The notes beneath the pieces are model-generated. The model worked only from the letters and a program-made list of their open reading frames with translations, did not search any database and was not told where the DNA came from. 64,000 nt of DNA. Source: Leclercia adecarboxylata. GTDB taxonomy: Bacteria; Pseudomonadota; Gammaproteobacteria; Enterobacterales; Enterobacteriaceae. The stretch spans positions 3,968,001-4,032,000 of the forward strand of contig NZ_CP035382.1 in the NCBI RefSeq assembly GCF_006874705.1, read 5' to 3'. Both the position numbers and the translations under genes were made by a program. Numbering within the stretch: the stretch's first letter is position 1; each line of letters starts with the position of its first letter. Of the stretch, positions 45,343 through 54,915 are shown piece after piece.

Positions 45343-46488
45343 TTAAATTTCGGGGAACAGGGTCTGATAAATGCCCTGCACCTCGGCATGGCTGACCTGA
45401 CGCGGGGCGTTGTTCATCAGGCGTTTTACGTTCAGGGCGGCATCGCTCAGGGAGGCGATGTCATCCCGCGGTACGCCCAGCGTTTCGAGGTTGTCCGGTA
45501 AGTTCAGGCGGCGCACCAGGGCGGCAAACCACGCCACCAGCGCGTGGGATTTCTCTTCTGCCGACAGGGAGGTATCCGCACCCGGCACCAGATCCCACAC
45601 CTGCGCAAATTTTTCGACGGCATCCGGGCGCACCACGCGCATGCAGGGCGCTAAAAGAATGGCGTTCGCGACCCCGTGCGGCAGGTGATACTTGCCGCCC
45701 AGCGGATAGGAAAGGGCATGCACCAGATGGGTTCCGGCATGGGCAATGGCTACGCCGCCGTAGTACGAGGCCCACAGCATCTCCAGCTTCGCAGCCAGGT
45801 TATGCGGCTCGGCGCAGGCGGTTTCGATATTGTTCAGCAGCTTGCGCAGGCCAATCAGCGCCGCGTTGTCGCTCACCGGATTCGCCACGGTGGCGGTAAA
45901 GCATTCGATAAGGTGACACAGGGCATCGATCCCGGTGGAGGAGGCAATGTGCGGCGGCATGCTGGTGGTGAGTTCGGGTAACAGCGCCACGTAATCCGGT
46001 AGCAGCACCGGAGAGATAATGCCGATTTTGGTACTCTGCTCAGGAATGGCGAGGATCGCGTTCGGCGTGGCTTCAGAGCCGGTGCCGGCGCTGGCCGGGA
46101 TCAGTAATGAGGCGAGTCGCAGGGTCGGTTTTTCACCCGCCAGCAGGGCATCCAGCCCCGGTGAAGCAGGATGGCACAGCACGGAGAGCAGTTTCGCCAC
46201 ATCCAGTACGCTGCCGCCGCCCACGCCTACCACCAGATCAAAGTCGGTGTTGTTGATCTCCGCCAGCAGGGCGCGAACGTCATGGTTGGTGGGCTCCGGC
46301 GGCACGCTTTCGATCACGCTGACGCTACGGTTGTCGGCTTCCAGCAAGGCGCGGATGGCGCGAGCGGCGTCCAGACGAGCGATATTGCCGTCGGTGACCA
46401 GTAAAAGGCGCGTCTTGCCTGCCAGCAGTGGCGCGAGGGCCGGGATCGCACCCGCACCGCTGATAATTGTACTGTTAATGGTTAACAC
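45343..46488 (-). CDS. iron-containing (group III) alcohol dehydrogenase
   Basis: The 381-aa product has the nucleotide-binding VGVGGGSVLDVAKLLSVL and the metal ligands in GIDALCHLIECF and GKYHLPHGVANAIL (two His). Such enzymes interconvert aldehydes and alcohols with NAD(P)H; here an aldehyde released by the aldolase is the natural candidate. The GTG start at 46488 is chosen because AGGAG lies six bases upstream; an ATG at 46548 would add 20 residues without a ribosome-binding site. Confidence 0.87.
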   Translation of the reverse strand: MLTINSTIISGAGAIPALAPLLAGKTRLLLVTDGNIARLDAARAIRALLEADNRSVSVIESVPPEPTNHDVRALLAEINNTDFDLVVGVGGGSVLDVAKLLSVLCHPASPGLDALLAGEKPTLRLASLLIPASAGTGSEATPNAILAIPEQSTKIGIISPVLLPDYVALLPELTTSMPPHIASSTGIDALCHLIECFTATVANPVSDNAALIGLRKLLNNIETACAEPHNLAAKLEMLWASYYGGVAIAHAGTHLVHALSYPLGGKYHLPHGVANAILLAPCMRVVRPDAVEKFAQVWDLVPGADTSLSAEEKSHALVAWFAALVRRLNLPDNLETLGVPRDDIASLSDAALNVKRLMNNAPRQVSHAEVQGIYQTLFPEI

Positions 46489-46587
46489 ATTGCTCTCCTG
46501 TTGCTGTGTCTGTGATTGATTTCGCTCAAACCCGGCAATCACACTCATCGTGTGTCTAAATTTATAATTTATTCGCAAATTGAATAC

Positions 46588-46603
46588 CTTGATCTTGCTC
46601 ACA
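46588..46603. promoter_or_regulatory. possible CRP site in divergent promoter region
   Basis: CTTGATCTTGCTCACA keeps one perfect TCACA half-site and a partial partner at the TGTGA-N6-TCACA spacing, between the two divergent operons. A second dyad, CACACTCATCGTGTG at about 46541, could be a DeoR-family operator. Confidence 0.4.
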
Positions 46604-46662
46604 CATAATCAAACGTGATTGAATATAATCATTATCAGGAAATGCGAACCTTTGGGGATGGA

Positions 46663-47877
46663 ATGAACAACCTGAACAGAGAAGTGGTGGCGATCGCCGA
46701 TGACTTTACCGGTGCGAACGACGCGGGGGTTAGCCTGGCATTAAGCGGTAAAAAAGTCAGCGTGGCGTTTCAGACTCCCTTTACCGGCGACACCGATGCG
46801 CTGGTTATTAATAGCGAGAGTCGTGCGCTTCGGGCATCAGAGGCCGCTGAAAAGCTGACGCACTACGCTGCCGAGATTAACGCCGCGAAATGGCTGGTGA
46901 AGAAAATCGACTCCACCCTGCGCGGCAACCCGGGGGCAGAGGTGGAGGCGCTGCTGCGTCTCAGCGGTCAGCGTCAGGCCATTATCGCCCCGGCCTTCCC
47001 GGCGGCGGGGCGCACCACGCGAAACGGCGTATGCCTGGTTAACGGCGTGCCGGTCACAGAGACCGAATTTGCCAGCGACCCGAAAACCCCGGTGCGTCAT
47101 GCCCACATTGCGGCGGTGCTGGCGGAGCAAACCCGGCTTAACAGCGTGGTCGTCACCCCGCAGCAGCTGACGGCAGCACTACATAGTGATGCGCAGCTGG
47201 TGATTGTCGATGCGCAGAGCGACGACGAGCTGGATCAGATTATCAGTGCGGCCTTTACCTGCGATGAACGCCCGCTGCTGGTGGGCTCCGCCGGGCTGTG
47301 CGATGCCCTGGCGCGCCGTCTGGCGACGCCGCGTCAGCTGCTGGCGGTTATCGGTTCGATGAGTGAGATTGCTCAGCAGCAGATCCAGCGGGTGGGCACT
47401 CAGCATAACGTCAGCAGGGTACTTATAGATATCAATGATGTGTTCAGCGATGCGCTGGCGGGCTATCAGCAGCAAATCGCTGCTGCGCTGGCGGCAGGCC
47501 AGCACTGCGTGGTGCATACCTGCGCCGATACACAGGCCCGGCATCAGATCGACACCCTGTGTCAGCAGCGCGGGTTAAGCCGTGCCGCGCTCGGGGAGAC
47601 CATCAGCGCGTTTCTTGGCGAGCTCACGCGCAGGGTGCTGGAGAGCCATAGCCCGGCGGCGCTGTACGTCTCCGGGGGCGACGTGGCAATGGCGGTCGCC
47701 AGCGCGCTCAACGCGCAAGGATTTGCCATACGCGGACAAGTGGCGCAGTGCGTGCCGTTTGGTCGGTTTTTGGGTTGTCGCTGGCAGGGGCCAGTCATGA
47801 CCAAAGCGGGTGGTTTTGGTACTGAAACCACGCTGCTTGAGGTTTTGCATTTTATCGAGGAGAAGATGAGTGACTAA
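46663..47877 (+). CDS. four-carbon acid sugar kinase (DUF1537, DtnK/OtnK type)
   Basis: The 404-aa product has the N-terminal substrate domain (IADDFTGANDAGV, KKIDSTLRGNPGAEVEAL, PAFPAAGRTTRNGV) and the C-terminal ATP domain (VSGGDVAMAVASAL, VMTKAGGFGTETTL) of the D-threonate/D-erythronate/3-oxo-tetronate kinases. It would phosphorylate a four-carbon sugar acid at O4. Paired with PdxA2 it defines the established threonate/erythronate route to DHAP. ATG 46663 follows GGGGATGG; the longer frame from 46615 enters the promoter. Confidence 0.9.
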   Translation: MNNLNREVVAIADDFTGANDAGVSLALSGKKVSVAFQTPFTGDTDALVINSESRALRASEAAEKLTHYAAEINAAKWLVKKIDSTLRGNPGAEVEALLRLSGQRQAIIAPAFPAAGRTTRNGVCLVNGVPVTETEFASDPKTPVRHAHIAAVLAEQTRLNSVVVTPQQLTAALHSDAQLVIVDAQSDDELDQIISAAFTCDERPLLVGSAGLCDALARRLATPRQLLAVIGSMSEIAQQQIQRVGTQHNVSRVLIDINDVFSDALAGYQQQIAAALAAGQHCVVHTCADTQARHQIDTLCQQRGLSRAALGETISAFLGELTRRVLESHSPAALYVSGGDVAMAVASALNAQGFAIRGQVAQCVPFGRFLGCRWQGPVMTKAGGFGTETTLLEVLHFIEEKMSD

Positions 47878-48856
47878 TATCATTGCTGTAACCATGGGCG
47901 ACCCGGCGGGCATTGGCCCGGAGATCATTATCAAATCCCTGACCGGAGGCGAGCTGTCCGGCGCGCCGTTGGTGGTGGTCGGCTGCGCCCGTACCCTGCA
48001 ACGGGTGCTGGAGAAGGGCATCACCGCCCCGGCGGAGTTACGCGTGATTACCCGCGTCAGCGAGGCGCAGTTCGGCCCGGCCATCATCAACGTGCTGGAC
48101 GAGCCGCTGGCGGATCCCGAGGCGTTGCAGCCCGGCGTGGTGCAGGCCCAGGCAGGCGATCTGGCCTACCGCTGCGTGCGTCGCGCCACCGAGCTGGCGA
48201 TGGCAGGCGAGGTGAAAGCCATTGCCACAGCGCCGCTCAACAAAGAGGCGCTGCACCTGGCGGGCCATCACTATCCGGGCCATACCGAACTGCTGGCGCA
48301 CCTCACCGACAGCAAAGATTACGCGATGGTGCTCTATACCGACCAGCTGAAGGTGATCCACATCACTACCCATATCGCGTTGCGCAAATTCCTTGATACC
48401 CTTAACCAGGATCGGGTAAAAACCGTGATTGGCATTGCGGATACCTTCCTCAAGCGCGTGGGGTATAAGAATCCGCGTATCGCCGTGGCCGGGGTCAACC
48501 CGCACGCCGGGGAGAACGGTCTGTTTGGCGACGAAGAGATCAAGATTGTCGGTCCGGCGGTGGAAGCGATGAAGGCCCAGGGTCTGAATGTGTCAGGGCC
48601 ATGCCCGCCGGATACGGTGTTTATGCAGTGTCACGAAGGAATGTACGACATGGTAGTGGCGATGTATCACGATCAGGGGCATATTCCGTTAAAATTACTC
48701 GGCTTTTACGACGGGGTGAACATCACCGCCGGGCTGCCGTTTATTCGCACGTCTGCCGACCATGGCACCGCGTTCGACATTGCGTGGACAGGTAAAGCGA
48801 AGTCTGAGAGCATGACGGTCTCTATCCAGTTAGCGATGCAAATCACACGGGAATAA
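47870..48856 (+). CDS. pdxA2: PdxA2-type 4-phospho-tetronate dehydrogenase
   Basis: The 328-aa product is a PdxA-family metal-dependent dehydrogenase: [45 protein letters not shown] and [13 protein letters not shown] with the conserved metal His residues. PdxA2 enzymes oxidise D-threonate or D-erythronate 4-phosphate, with decarboxylation to DHAP. The GTG start overlaps the kinase stop, so the two are translationally coupled. Its location next to the kinase, not in a vitamin B6 locus, supports the catabolic role over pyridoxine synthesis. Confidence 0.9.
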   Translation: MTNIIAVTMGDPAGIGPEIIIKSLTGGELSGAPLVVVGCARTLQRVLEKGITAPAELRVITRVSEAQFGPAIINVLDEPLADPEALQPGVVQAQAGDLAYRCVRRATELAMAGEVKAIATAPLNKEALHLAGHHYPGHTELLAHLTDSKDYAMVLYTDQLKVIHITTHIALRKFLDTLNQDRVKTVIGIADTFLKRVGYKNPRIAVAGVNPHAGENGLFGDEEIKIVGPAVEAMKAQGLNVSGPCPPDTVFMQCHEGMYDMVVAMYHDQGHIPLKLLGFYDGVNITAGLPFIRTSADHGTAFDIAWTGKAKSESMTVSIQLAMQITRE

Positions 48857-48857
48857 T

Positions 48858-49619
48858 ATGAAGGGCTATAGCCGGTTAGAACAGATAATGGACTACCTGA
48901 AAGGGCACAATCTGGTGACGGTAGATCAGCTGGTGGCGGCCACGGACGCCTCGCCCGCGACCATTCGCCGGGATCTGATTAAGCTCGATCAGGAGGGGGT
49001 TATCAGCCGCACCCACGGCGGCGTGACCCTGAACCGGTTCATCCCTTCACAGCCCACCACCAGCGAAAAGATGCAGCGCAGCCTGGCGGAGAAACACGCC
49101 ATCGCCTGCGCGGCAGCCAGCTTTGTTAAGGCCGGCGACGCGGTGGTGCTCGATGCGGGCACCACCATGATTGAACTCGCGCGCCAGCTGACCCATCTGC
49201 CGCTGCGCGTCATCACCAGCGATCTGCATATCGCCCTGTTTCTGTCCGAGTTTAAGCAGATTGAGGTGACGATCATTGGCGGGCGCATCGACGACTCGAG
49301 CCAGTCCTGCATTGGCGAGCACGGTCGCCGCCTGCTGCAAAACGTCTGGCCGGATATCGCCTTTGTCAGCTGTAACGGCTGGGATCTGCAGCGCGGCATC
49401 ACCTCGCCGACGGAAGAGAAAGCGGCCCTGAAGCGGGATCTGATCGCCAACGCCCGCCGCCGGGTGCTGCTGGCCGACAGCTCGAAATATGGCGCCTGGT
49501 CGCTGTTTAACGTGGCTCACCTCAACACCCTGACCGATATTGTCACCGACAAACGGCTGGACGAAGGGGTGCAACAGACCCTAAGCCAGCTGGATGCCAC
49601 CCTGACCTTAGCGCCTTAA
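48858..49619 (+). CDS. DeoR-family transcriptional repressor
   Basis: The 253-aa product has an N-terminal winged helix ([20 protein letters not shown], then [20 protein letters not shown] with the THGG turn) and a sugar-phosphate-sensing DeoR C domain ([36 protein letters not shown]). It starts one base after pdxA2 and very likely controls both divergent operons of the cluster in response to a phosphorylated intermediate. Confidence 0.92.
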   Translation: MKGYSRLEQIMDYLKGHNLVTVDQLVAATDASPATIRRDLIKLDQEGVISRTHGGVTLNRFIPSQPTTSEKMQRSLAEKHAIACAAASFVKAGDAVVLDAGTTMIELARQLTHLPLRVITSDLHIALFLSEFKQIEVTIIGGRIDDSSQSCIGEHGRRLLQNVWPDIAFVSCNGWDLQRGITSPTEEKAALKRDLIANARRRVLLADSSKYGAWSLFNVAHLNTLTDIVTDKRLDEGVQQTLSQLDATLTLAP

Positions 49620-49623
49620 GGGC

Positions 49624-50568
49624 TCAGGGCAGGCGGGCGATATTGGCTTTGATCACCTCCGCCGAATGGCGGAATTTTTGCAGTTCATCCTCTGCCAGCT
49701 TCAGCTCAATGATCTGCTGGACGCCGCTCTGGGCCAGCACCGCCGGCACGCCGATCGCCACGCCGTCCACCCCATACTCACCCTCCAGAATGCAGGAGAT
49801 CGCCAGCGCCCGGTGGCTGCCGGTGAAGATATTGCGACAGATTTCAGCGATAGTGGCGGCGATGCCGTACTCCGTGCAGCCCTTACGGGCATAGATCTCA
49901 AAGCCCTGTTTGCGCACGCGCTCGGCCAGTTCATCAAAATCCAGGGTTTTGCCGGTGTGACGCTGATAAACGTCAGCAATCGGCGAGCCGTAGACCGCCG
50001 AATGCGACCAGACCGGGAACTGCGTATCCCCGTGCTCACCCAGAATAAAGGCGTCGATGCTCTGCGCGCCGATATCCAGCGCCTGCGCCAGGGTCCGTCG
50101 CAGGCGGGTAGTATCCAGCCAGACGCCGGTACCAATGACCTGCTGACGCGGCAGGCCGGAGAGCTGCCACACCTGCCAGGTGATGATGTCGCACGGGTTG
50201 GTCGCGATCAGAAAAATGCCGTTAAACCCGCCCGCCATCATTTGCGGGACAATGTTTTTCACAATGCTGGCGGTGGCGGTCAGCTCATCCAGCCGCGTCT
50301 GCCCCGGTTTGAGGGCGCCGCCGGAGACGGTGATCACCGCGATATCCACATCGGCACAGTCGCTCGCCTCACGGGTGGAGATGGTCATCATCCCGGGCAT
50401 AAAGGCGGCGGCATCCGACAGATCCCAGGCGTGGCCTTCACTGCGCGGCTGGTTGATATCCACCAGCAGCAGCTCTTCACAGATATTCTGGTTCAGCAGG
50501 GCGTAGGCGGCGGAGGTACCGACGTTTCCGGCGCCGATAATCATCACTTTGCGGGCTTTGGTGTTCAT
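49624..50568 (-). CDS. L-lactate/2-hydroxyacid dehydrogenase (LDH/MDH family)
   Basis: The 314-aa product has the NAD site GAGNVGTSAAYALL, the specificity loop KPGQTRLDEL with Gln (lactate-type, where malate enzymes have Arg), ATNPCDIITW and the catalytic His in LGEHGDTQFPVW. It would convert pyruvate and L-lactate or similar 2-keto acids. It is convergent with the DeoR gene (four bases apart) and may dispose of pyruvate made by the aldolase; this link is inference. ATG 50568 gives a standard N-terminus. Confidence 0.85.
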   Translation of the reverse strand: MNTKARKVMIIGAGNVGTSAAYALLNQNICEELLLVDINQPRSEGHAWDLSDAAAFMPGMMTISTREASDCADVDIAVITVSGGALKPGQTRLDELTATASIVKNIVPQMMAGGFNGIFLIATNPCDIITWQVWQLSGLPRQQVIGTGVWLDTTRLRRTLAQALDIGAQSIDAFILGEHGDTQFPVWSHSAVYGSPIADVYQRHTGKTLDFDELAERVRKQGFEIYARKGCTEYGIAATIAEICRNIFTGSHRALAISCILEGEYGVDGVAIGVPAVLAQSGVQQIIELKLAEDELQKFRHSAEVIKANIARLP

Positions 50569-50719
50569 TGTTTTTCCTGAGATTTTAACCGTGACTGTGC
50601 CCAAACTTACGCCGCAGGCGCAGGGGGCGCAATGGCTGGCGGCAGCTATAAGTTAAAAATATGCCTGCTCGCTCGTCAGGCGGCGTTATGGTGGAGAAAA
50701 ACGACAAAAGGAGCCTGCC

Positions 50720-51202
50720 ATGTATTCCATTACCTCAGAATCGCCCGCCCATCCGGATATCACTAACCTGATTGCCGATCTCGACAGCTACCAGAGCACG
50801 CTCTATCCGGCGGAAAGCAATCATCTGCTGGATCTGACCGGGTTGCCGGAACACAGCCTGATCATGATGGTGATCCGCGATCGCCAGCTCAACGCCGTCG
50901 GCTGTGGGGCCATCGTGCTGAACGGCGACGGCAGCGGAGAGATGAAGCGGGTCTGGATCGACCCGACCCATCGCGGGCAGCGGCTGGGTGAAAAACTGCT
51001 GGCGGCGCTGGAAGATGAAGCGTTGAGCCGCAGCTGTCATACCCTGCGCCTCGAGACCGGCATCAGGCAACTGCTGGCTATTCGTTTGTATGAGCGCTGT
51101 GGCTATCAGCTGTGCGAGGCATTCCCTCCGTACGCGCCCGATCCCCTGAGCCTGTTTATGGAGAAGGCGCTGGTGGCTGATCTTCGTTTAGCAGTGCTAT
51201 AA
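50720..51202 (+). CDS. GNAT family N-acetyltransferase
   Basis: The 160-aa product has the acetyl-CoA loop [20 protein letters not shown], the strand [10 protein letters not shown] before it and the late [13 protein letters not shown]. The substrate is unknown. AAAGGAG precedes ATG 50720. Its last 47 bases overlap the convergent ptrR. Confidence 0.88.
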   Translation: MYSITSESPAHPDITNLIADLDSYQSTLYPAESNHLLDLTGLPEHSLIMMVIRDRQLNAVGCGAIVLNGDGSGEMKRVWIDPTHRGQRLGEKLLAALEDEALSRSCHTLRLETGIRQLLAIRLYERCGYQLCEAFPPYAPDPLSLFMEKALVADLRLAVL

Positions 51203-52034
51203 ACGCCTCGAGCTGGCGGGTCATCGCCCCCCGGCGCCACACCAGCCAGGTGGTGAGCCAGCGCCAGTTCTCTGCCAGCGGCCAGGCTTCCACCTGCTGA
51301 TGACCGGGCATACTTTCCAGCATCGAGCGCGGCATCAGCGCAATCCCGGCGCCGGCGATCACGCAGGCCAGCATGCCGTGATAGGACTCCATCTCATGAA
51401 TGCGCCCTGGCGTGGCACGATCCGCATGAAACCAGCTCTCAAAATGGCGGCGATAGGAACAGTTGGCGCGAAAGGCGTAGATATCGTGTCCGCTAATAGC
51501 CAGAGCCCGCTCGACCTTCGGCTGACCGGCCGGTACCACCAGCATCATCTCCTCCCGGTAGACCGGCATCCCCTCCAGCTCCGGGTGGGTTAAGGGCCCG
51601 TCGACAAAGGCTGCGCTTAACGTCCCCTCCAGCACACCATCGATCATCGTCCCCGAAGGGCCGGTCGCCAGCGCAAACTGAATGCGCGGATAGCGCTGGT
51701 TAAACTGCGCCAGCGAGGCCGGGATGCGCACCGCCGCCGTGCTCTCCAGCGACCCGAGGGTAAACAGCCCCTGGGGTTCATCGCCCGCCACCACCATCCG
51801 GGCTTCATCTACCAGGGCGAGGATCTGCCGGCTGTAGCGCAAAAAATTGTGACCCGCCGGGGAGAGGCGCAGCCGCTGGTTCTCGCGGATAAACAGCTCC
51901 ACGCCGAGGTCGGCCTCCAGCTGTTTGATGCGGGTGGTGAGGTTAGAGGGGACGCGATGCACCTTCTGCGCGGCCTGGGTGATGCTGCCGGTCTGGGCGA
52001 CGGCGTTAAACATTTCCAGCTGGGTCAGATCCAT
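51156..52034 (-). CDS. ptrR: LysR-family regulator PtrR (YneJ)
   Basis: The 292-aa product starts [20 protein letters not shown] with the LysR HTH ([20 protein letters not shown]) and matches E. coli PtrR through the effector domain ([40 protein letters not shown]). In E. coli it represses sad and responds to putrescine/nitrogen conditions. It is divergent from sad, with a 99-base shared promoter region. Confidence 0.95.
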   Translation of the reverse strand: MDLTQLEMFNAVAQTGSITQAAQKVHRVPSNLTTRIKQLEADLGVELFIRENQRLRLSPAGHNFLRYSRQILALVDEARMVVAGDEPQGLFTLGSLESTAAVRIPASLAQFNQRYPRIQFALATGPSGTMIDGVLEGTLSAAFVDGPLTHPELEGMPVYREEMMLVVPAGQPKVERALAISGHDIYAFRANCSYRRHFESWFHADRATPGRIHEMESYHGMLACVIAGAGIALMPRSMLESMPGHQQVEAWPLAENWRWLTTWLVWRRGAMTRQLEAFIALLNEDQPPAPSP

Positions 52035-52133
52035 ATCATTCTCGTAACGTGAATAAGGTGGTTACTATTATTCATTTTTAAGAAATAGCAGATCGGGCCA
52101 CACTGTAGCAACTGTTATTACACGGAGCCGATC

Positions 52134-53516
52134 ATGACTACACCTTCTGCTACCCATGCCCTGTCCATCAACCCGGCAAATGGCGAAACCTTGAGTACGT
52201 GGCCCTGGGCGACCGCCACCGAGGTTGGACATGCCCTCGCACAGACCGATGCCGCCTTTCGCCAGTGGCGCAGCGTACCGGTGGCGGCGCGTGCGCAAAA
52301 ATTACGTGACCTGGGCACCGCGCTGCGCAACCGTGGCGAAGAGATGGCCCGGATGATCACTCGCGAGATGGGCAAGCCCATCGCCCAGGCGCGTGGGGAG
52401 GTGGCGAAATCCGCCGGTCTCTGCGACTGGTATGCCGATCACGGCCCGGCCATGCTGAATACCGAGGCGACGCAGGTAGCGGACGCGGTGATCGAATACC
52501 GTCCGCTGGGGCCGGTGTTGGCGGTGATGCCGTGGAACTTCCCGCTGTGGCAGGTGCTGCGCGGCGCGGTGCCGATTATCCTGGCGGGCGACAGCTATCT
52601 GCTGAAACACGCCCCGAACGTGCTGGGTGCCGCGAACCTGATCGAACAGATTTTTAACGATGCCGGTTTCCCCCAGGGGGTTTTTAGTCAGGTGAATGCT
52701 ACCAACGACGGGGTAAGCCAGATGATTGCCGATCCGCGCATTGCAGCGGTGACCGTCACCGGTAGCCTGCGCGCCGGGGCGGCGATTGGGGCTCAGGCCG
52801 GGGCGGCGCTGAAAAAATGCGTGCTTGAACTGGGCGGCTCCGATCCCTTTATCGTCCTGAATGATGCCGATCTCGATCTGGCGGTGAAAGCGGCGGTGAC
52901 TGGACGCTATCAGAACACCGGACAGGTCTGCGCGGCGGCCAAGCGCTTTATCGTTGAGGCGGGGATTGCGGATGCGTTCAGCCGTCGCTTTGTGGAGGCG
53001 ACCGCGGCGCTGAAAATGGGCGCGCCTGACGCAGAAGAGAACTATCTCGGCCCGATGGCGCGTTTCGATCTGCGCGACGAGCTGGATCAGCAGGTGCAGG
53101 CCACGCTGGCCGAAGGGGCAACGCTGCTGCTGGGCGGTGAGAAGGTGGCGGGGGCAGGGAACTACTATGCACCGACCGTACTGGGTAACGTCACCCCGAA
53201 TATGACCGCGTTTCGGCAGGAGCTGTTTGGCCCGGTGGCGGCCATCATCGTGGCAACCGATGCCGATCACGCCCTTCAGCTTGCCAACGACAGCGATTTC
53301 GGCCTCTCTGCAACGGTGTTTACCGCCGATGCTGCAATGGCGGATCGCTTTGCCCGCCAGCTCGAGTGCGGCGGGGTGTTTATCAACGGCTACAGCGCCA
53401 GCGATGCCCGCGTGGCGTTCGGCGGCGTGAAGAAGAGCGGCTTTGGCCGGGAGCTGTCGCACTTTGGCCTGCATGAGTTCTGCAATGCGCAGACGGTGTG
53501 GAAAGACCGGGTGTGA
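52134..53516 (+). CDS. sad: succinate-semialdehyde dehydrogenase Sad (YneI)
   Basis: The 460-aa aldehyde dehydrogenase has VMPWNFPLWQVLRGAVPII, the catalytic Glu in LELGGSDPFIVL, the Cys in NTGQVCAAAKRFIV and a C-terminal GVKKSGFGRELS. It oxidises succinate semialdehyde to succinate in GABA/putrescine degradation. In E. coli the gene is followed by glsB; here a Fic gene and a chemoreceptor intervene. Confidence 0.95.
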   Translation: MTTPSATHALSINPANGETLSTWPWATATEVGHALAQTDAAFRQWRSVPVAARAQKLRDLGTALRNRGEEMARMITREMGKPIAQARGEVAKSAGLCDWYADHGPAMLNTEATQVADAVIEYRPLGPVLAVMPWNFPLWQVLRGAVPIILAGDSYLLKHAPNVLGAANLIEQIFNDAGFPQGVFSQVNATNDGVSQMIADPRIAAVTVTGSLRAGAAIGAQAGAALKKCVLELGGSDPFIVLNDADLDLAVKAAVTGRYQNTGQVCAAAKRFIVEAGIADAFSRRFVEATAALKMGAPDAEENYLGPMARFDLRDELDQQVQATLAEGATLLLGGEKVAGAGNYYAPTVLGNVTPNMTAFRQELFGPVAAIIVATDADHALQLANDSDFGLSATVFTADAAMADRFARQLECGGVFINGYSASDARVAFGGVKKSGFGRELSHFGLHEFCNAQTVWKDRV

Positions 53517-53532
53517 TCTAGCGCCGGTGTTT

Positions 53533-53612
53533 TGCCGGGTGGCGCTGCGCTTACCCGGCCTACATGAACCCCTTAGCCCGTAGGCCCGTGCAAGCGCAGC
53601 GCCGCCGGGCAA
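53533..53612. repeat. BIME (two inverted REP units)
   Basis: GCCGGGTGGCGCTGCGC / TTACCCGGCC and GTAGGCCCGTGCAAGCG / GCGCCGCCGGGC, the same unit pair as at 32023-32094, directly after sad. Confidence 0.88.
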
Positions 53613-53632
53613 TTCGGCATATTTGCGACATG

Positions 53633-53662
53633 TGTCGATAAAATGCGTTTTTTTAAACATAT
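53633..53662 (+). repeat. 30-bp direct repeat upstream of fic, copy 1
   Basis: TGTCGATAAAA at the start and TTTTTTTAAACATAT at the end; copy 2 begins exactly 70 bases later. About 27 of 30 bases agree. Confidence 0.8.
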
Positions 53663-53702
53663 TGATGTGACATGTTTATACCATCGACATAAAATGGTCA
53701 TA

Positions 53703-53732
53703 TGTCGATAAAAACGGTTTTTTTAAACATAT
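53703..53732 (+). promoter_or_regulatory. 30-bp direct repeat overlapping fic start, copy 2 (candidate operator)
   Basis: The second copy runs up to the fic start codon, and the 40 bases between the copies contain a further ATCGACAT / ATGTCGAT pairing. Paired repeats at a start codon suggest an autoregulatory operator. Confidence 0.5.
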
Positions 53733-54807
53733 GAGCTGGGATCCCGTCGTACCTTATAATGAACTTCCGGTGTTACCTCCGGATCTGGATAGCATTGAAA
53801 CCCGTAGTGTACTCAAAGCCTGTATCAGTGCGCGCGCAGCGATTGCTGAGTTAAAAACTGCGGGTGAGTTAATACCCGATCAAAGTTTATTGATTAATAT
53901 CCTACCGATGCTGGAAGCAAAAGACTCTTCCCGTATAGAGAACATTGTGACCACCAGCGATCGGCTTTTTCAATACGTTGATCGTGCCGAAAATGCCGAT
54001 CCCGCTACAAAGGAAGCGCTACGCTACCGCACTGCGTTATACGATGGATATCTCCATCTCAACAGCTATCACTTGTGCACCAATACCGCGATAAAAATTT
54101 GTACTGCACTACGAGCCGTACAAACCGATATTCGTAAGACGCCGGGTACCGTCTTGCGCGACCAGTACGAGGAGGTGGTTTATACGCCGCCAGTTGGCGA
54201 AACAACTATCCGCGATCTCCTGGCTAACTGGGAGCGCTTCCTCCATGCCGAGGATGATGTCGACCCGTTGATCAAAATGGCTATTTCACACTATCAGTTT
54301 GAATGCATTCATCCTTTCCCCGACGGTAATGGACGAACGGGACGGATCCTGAATATCCTCTATTTAATTCAGGCAGGATTGTTGTCATTACCCATTCTGT
54401 ATTTGTCTCGCTTCATCCTCGAAAGACGTAACGATTACTACACCTTATTGCGTAGTGTGACTGCGAATGGGGACTGGCAGGCATGGATCCTTTTTATGCT
54501 CGAAGCGATAGAGAATACGGCGAGATGGACAACGAAGAAGATCGCAGTGGTCCGAGCGTTGATGGCGGAGACTACTGACTATGTACGTAAGGAATTACCC
54601 AAGATTTATACACACGAACTGGTGAGGGCCCTCTTTGCACAGCCCTATTGTCGGATTGAAAACCTTGTAGAGGCTGGCGTTGCAAAACGGCAGACGGCTT
54701 CATCCTACCTCAAGCAATTAGTTGAGATTGGTGTGCTGGAGGAAATGAACGTTGGGCGTGAGAAGTTGTATATCAATACCCGATTATTACTCGAATTAAA
54801 TCATTAG
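53731..54807 (+). CDS. Fic-domain AMP transferase with intramolecular inhibitory helix and wHTH
   Basis: The 358-aa product has the Fic active site HPFPDGNGRTGR at residues 194-205 with catalytic His194. An N-terminal inhibitory helix motif, SSRIEN (residues 66-71), fits the [S/T]xxxE[G/N] rule of class II self-inhibited Fic enzymes; Glu70 would block ATP. The N-terminal Fic/DOC_N-like region (PVLPPDLDSIETRSVLKACI) and a C-terminal winged helix (NLVEAGVAKRQTASSYLKQL) complete the usual layout, so DNA binding and autoregulation are likely. No small antitoxin gene lies upstream. It interrupts the E. coli-like sad-glsB order. Confidence 0.9.
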   Translation: MSWDPVVPYNELPVLPPDLDSIETRSVLKACISARAAIAELKTAGELIPDQSLLINILPMLEAKDSSRIENIVTTSDRLFQYVDRAENADPATKEALRYRTALYDGYLHLNSYHLCTNTAIKICTALRAVQTDIRKTPGTVLRDQYEEVVYTPPVGETTIRDLLANWERFLHAEDDVDPLIKMAISHYQFECIHPFPDGNGRTGRILNILYLIQAGLLSLPILYLSRFILERRNDYYTLLRSVTANGDWQAWILFMLEAIENTARWTTKKIAVVRALMAETTDYVRKELPKIYTHELVRALFAQPYCRIENLVEAGVAKRQTASSYLKQLVEIGVLEEMNVGREKLYINTRLLLELNH

Positions 54808-54915
54808 TATTTTAAAAGGGGTTAGCGAGTTTTTAACCTACAGTCCCTTGTCATCTCCCTGAAATAGTTCTGTCATTTTCACTGCGTAGACTCGCCCACG
54901 TCTAAGGCATTGTTA

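Noticed and set aside
53620-53731. Small antitoxin gene (FicA-like) upstream of fic
   Set aside because: No ORF of suitable size exists there; the inhibitory motif is inside the Fic protein itself.
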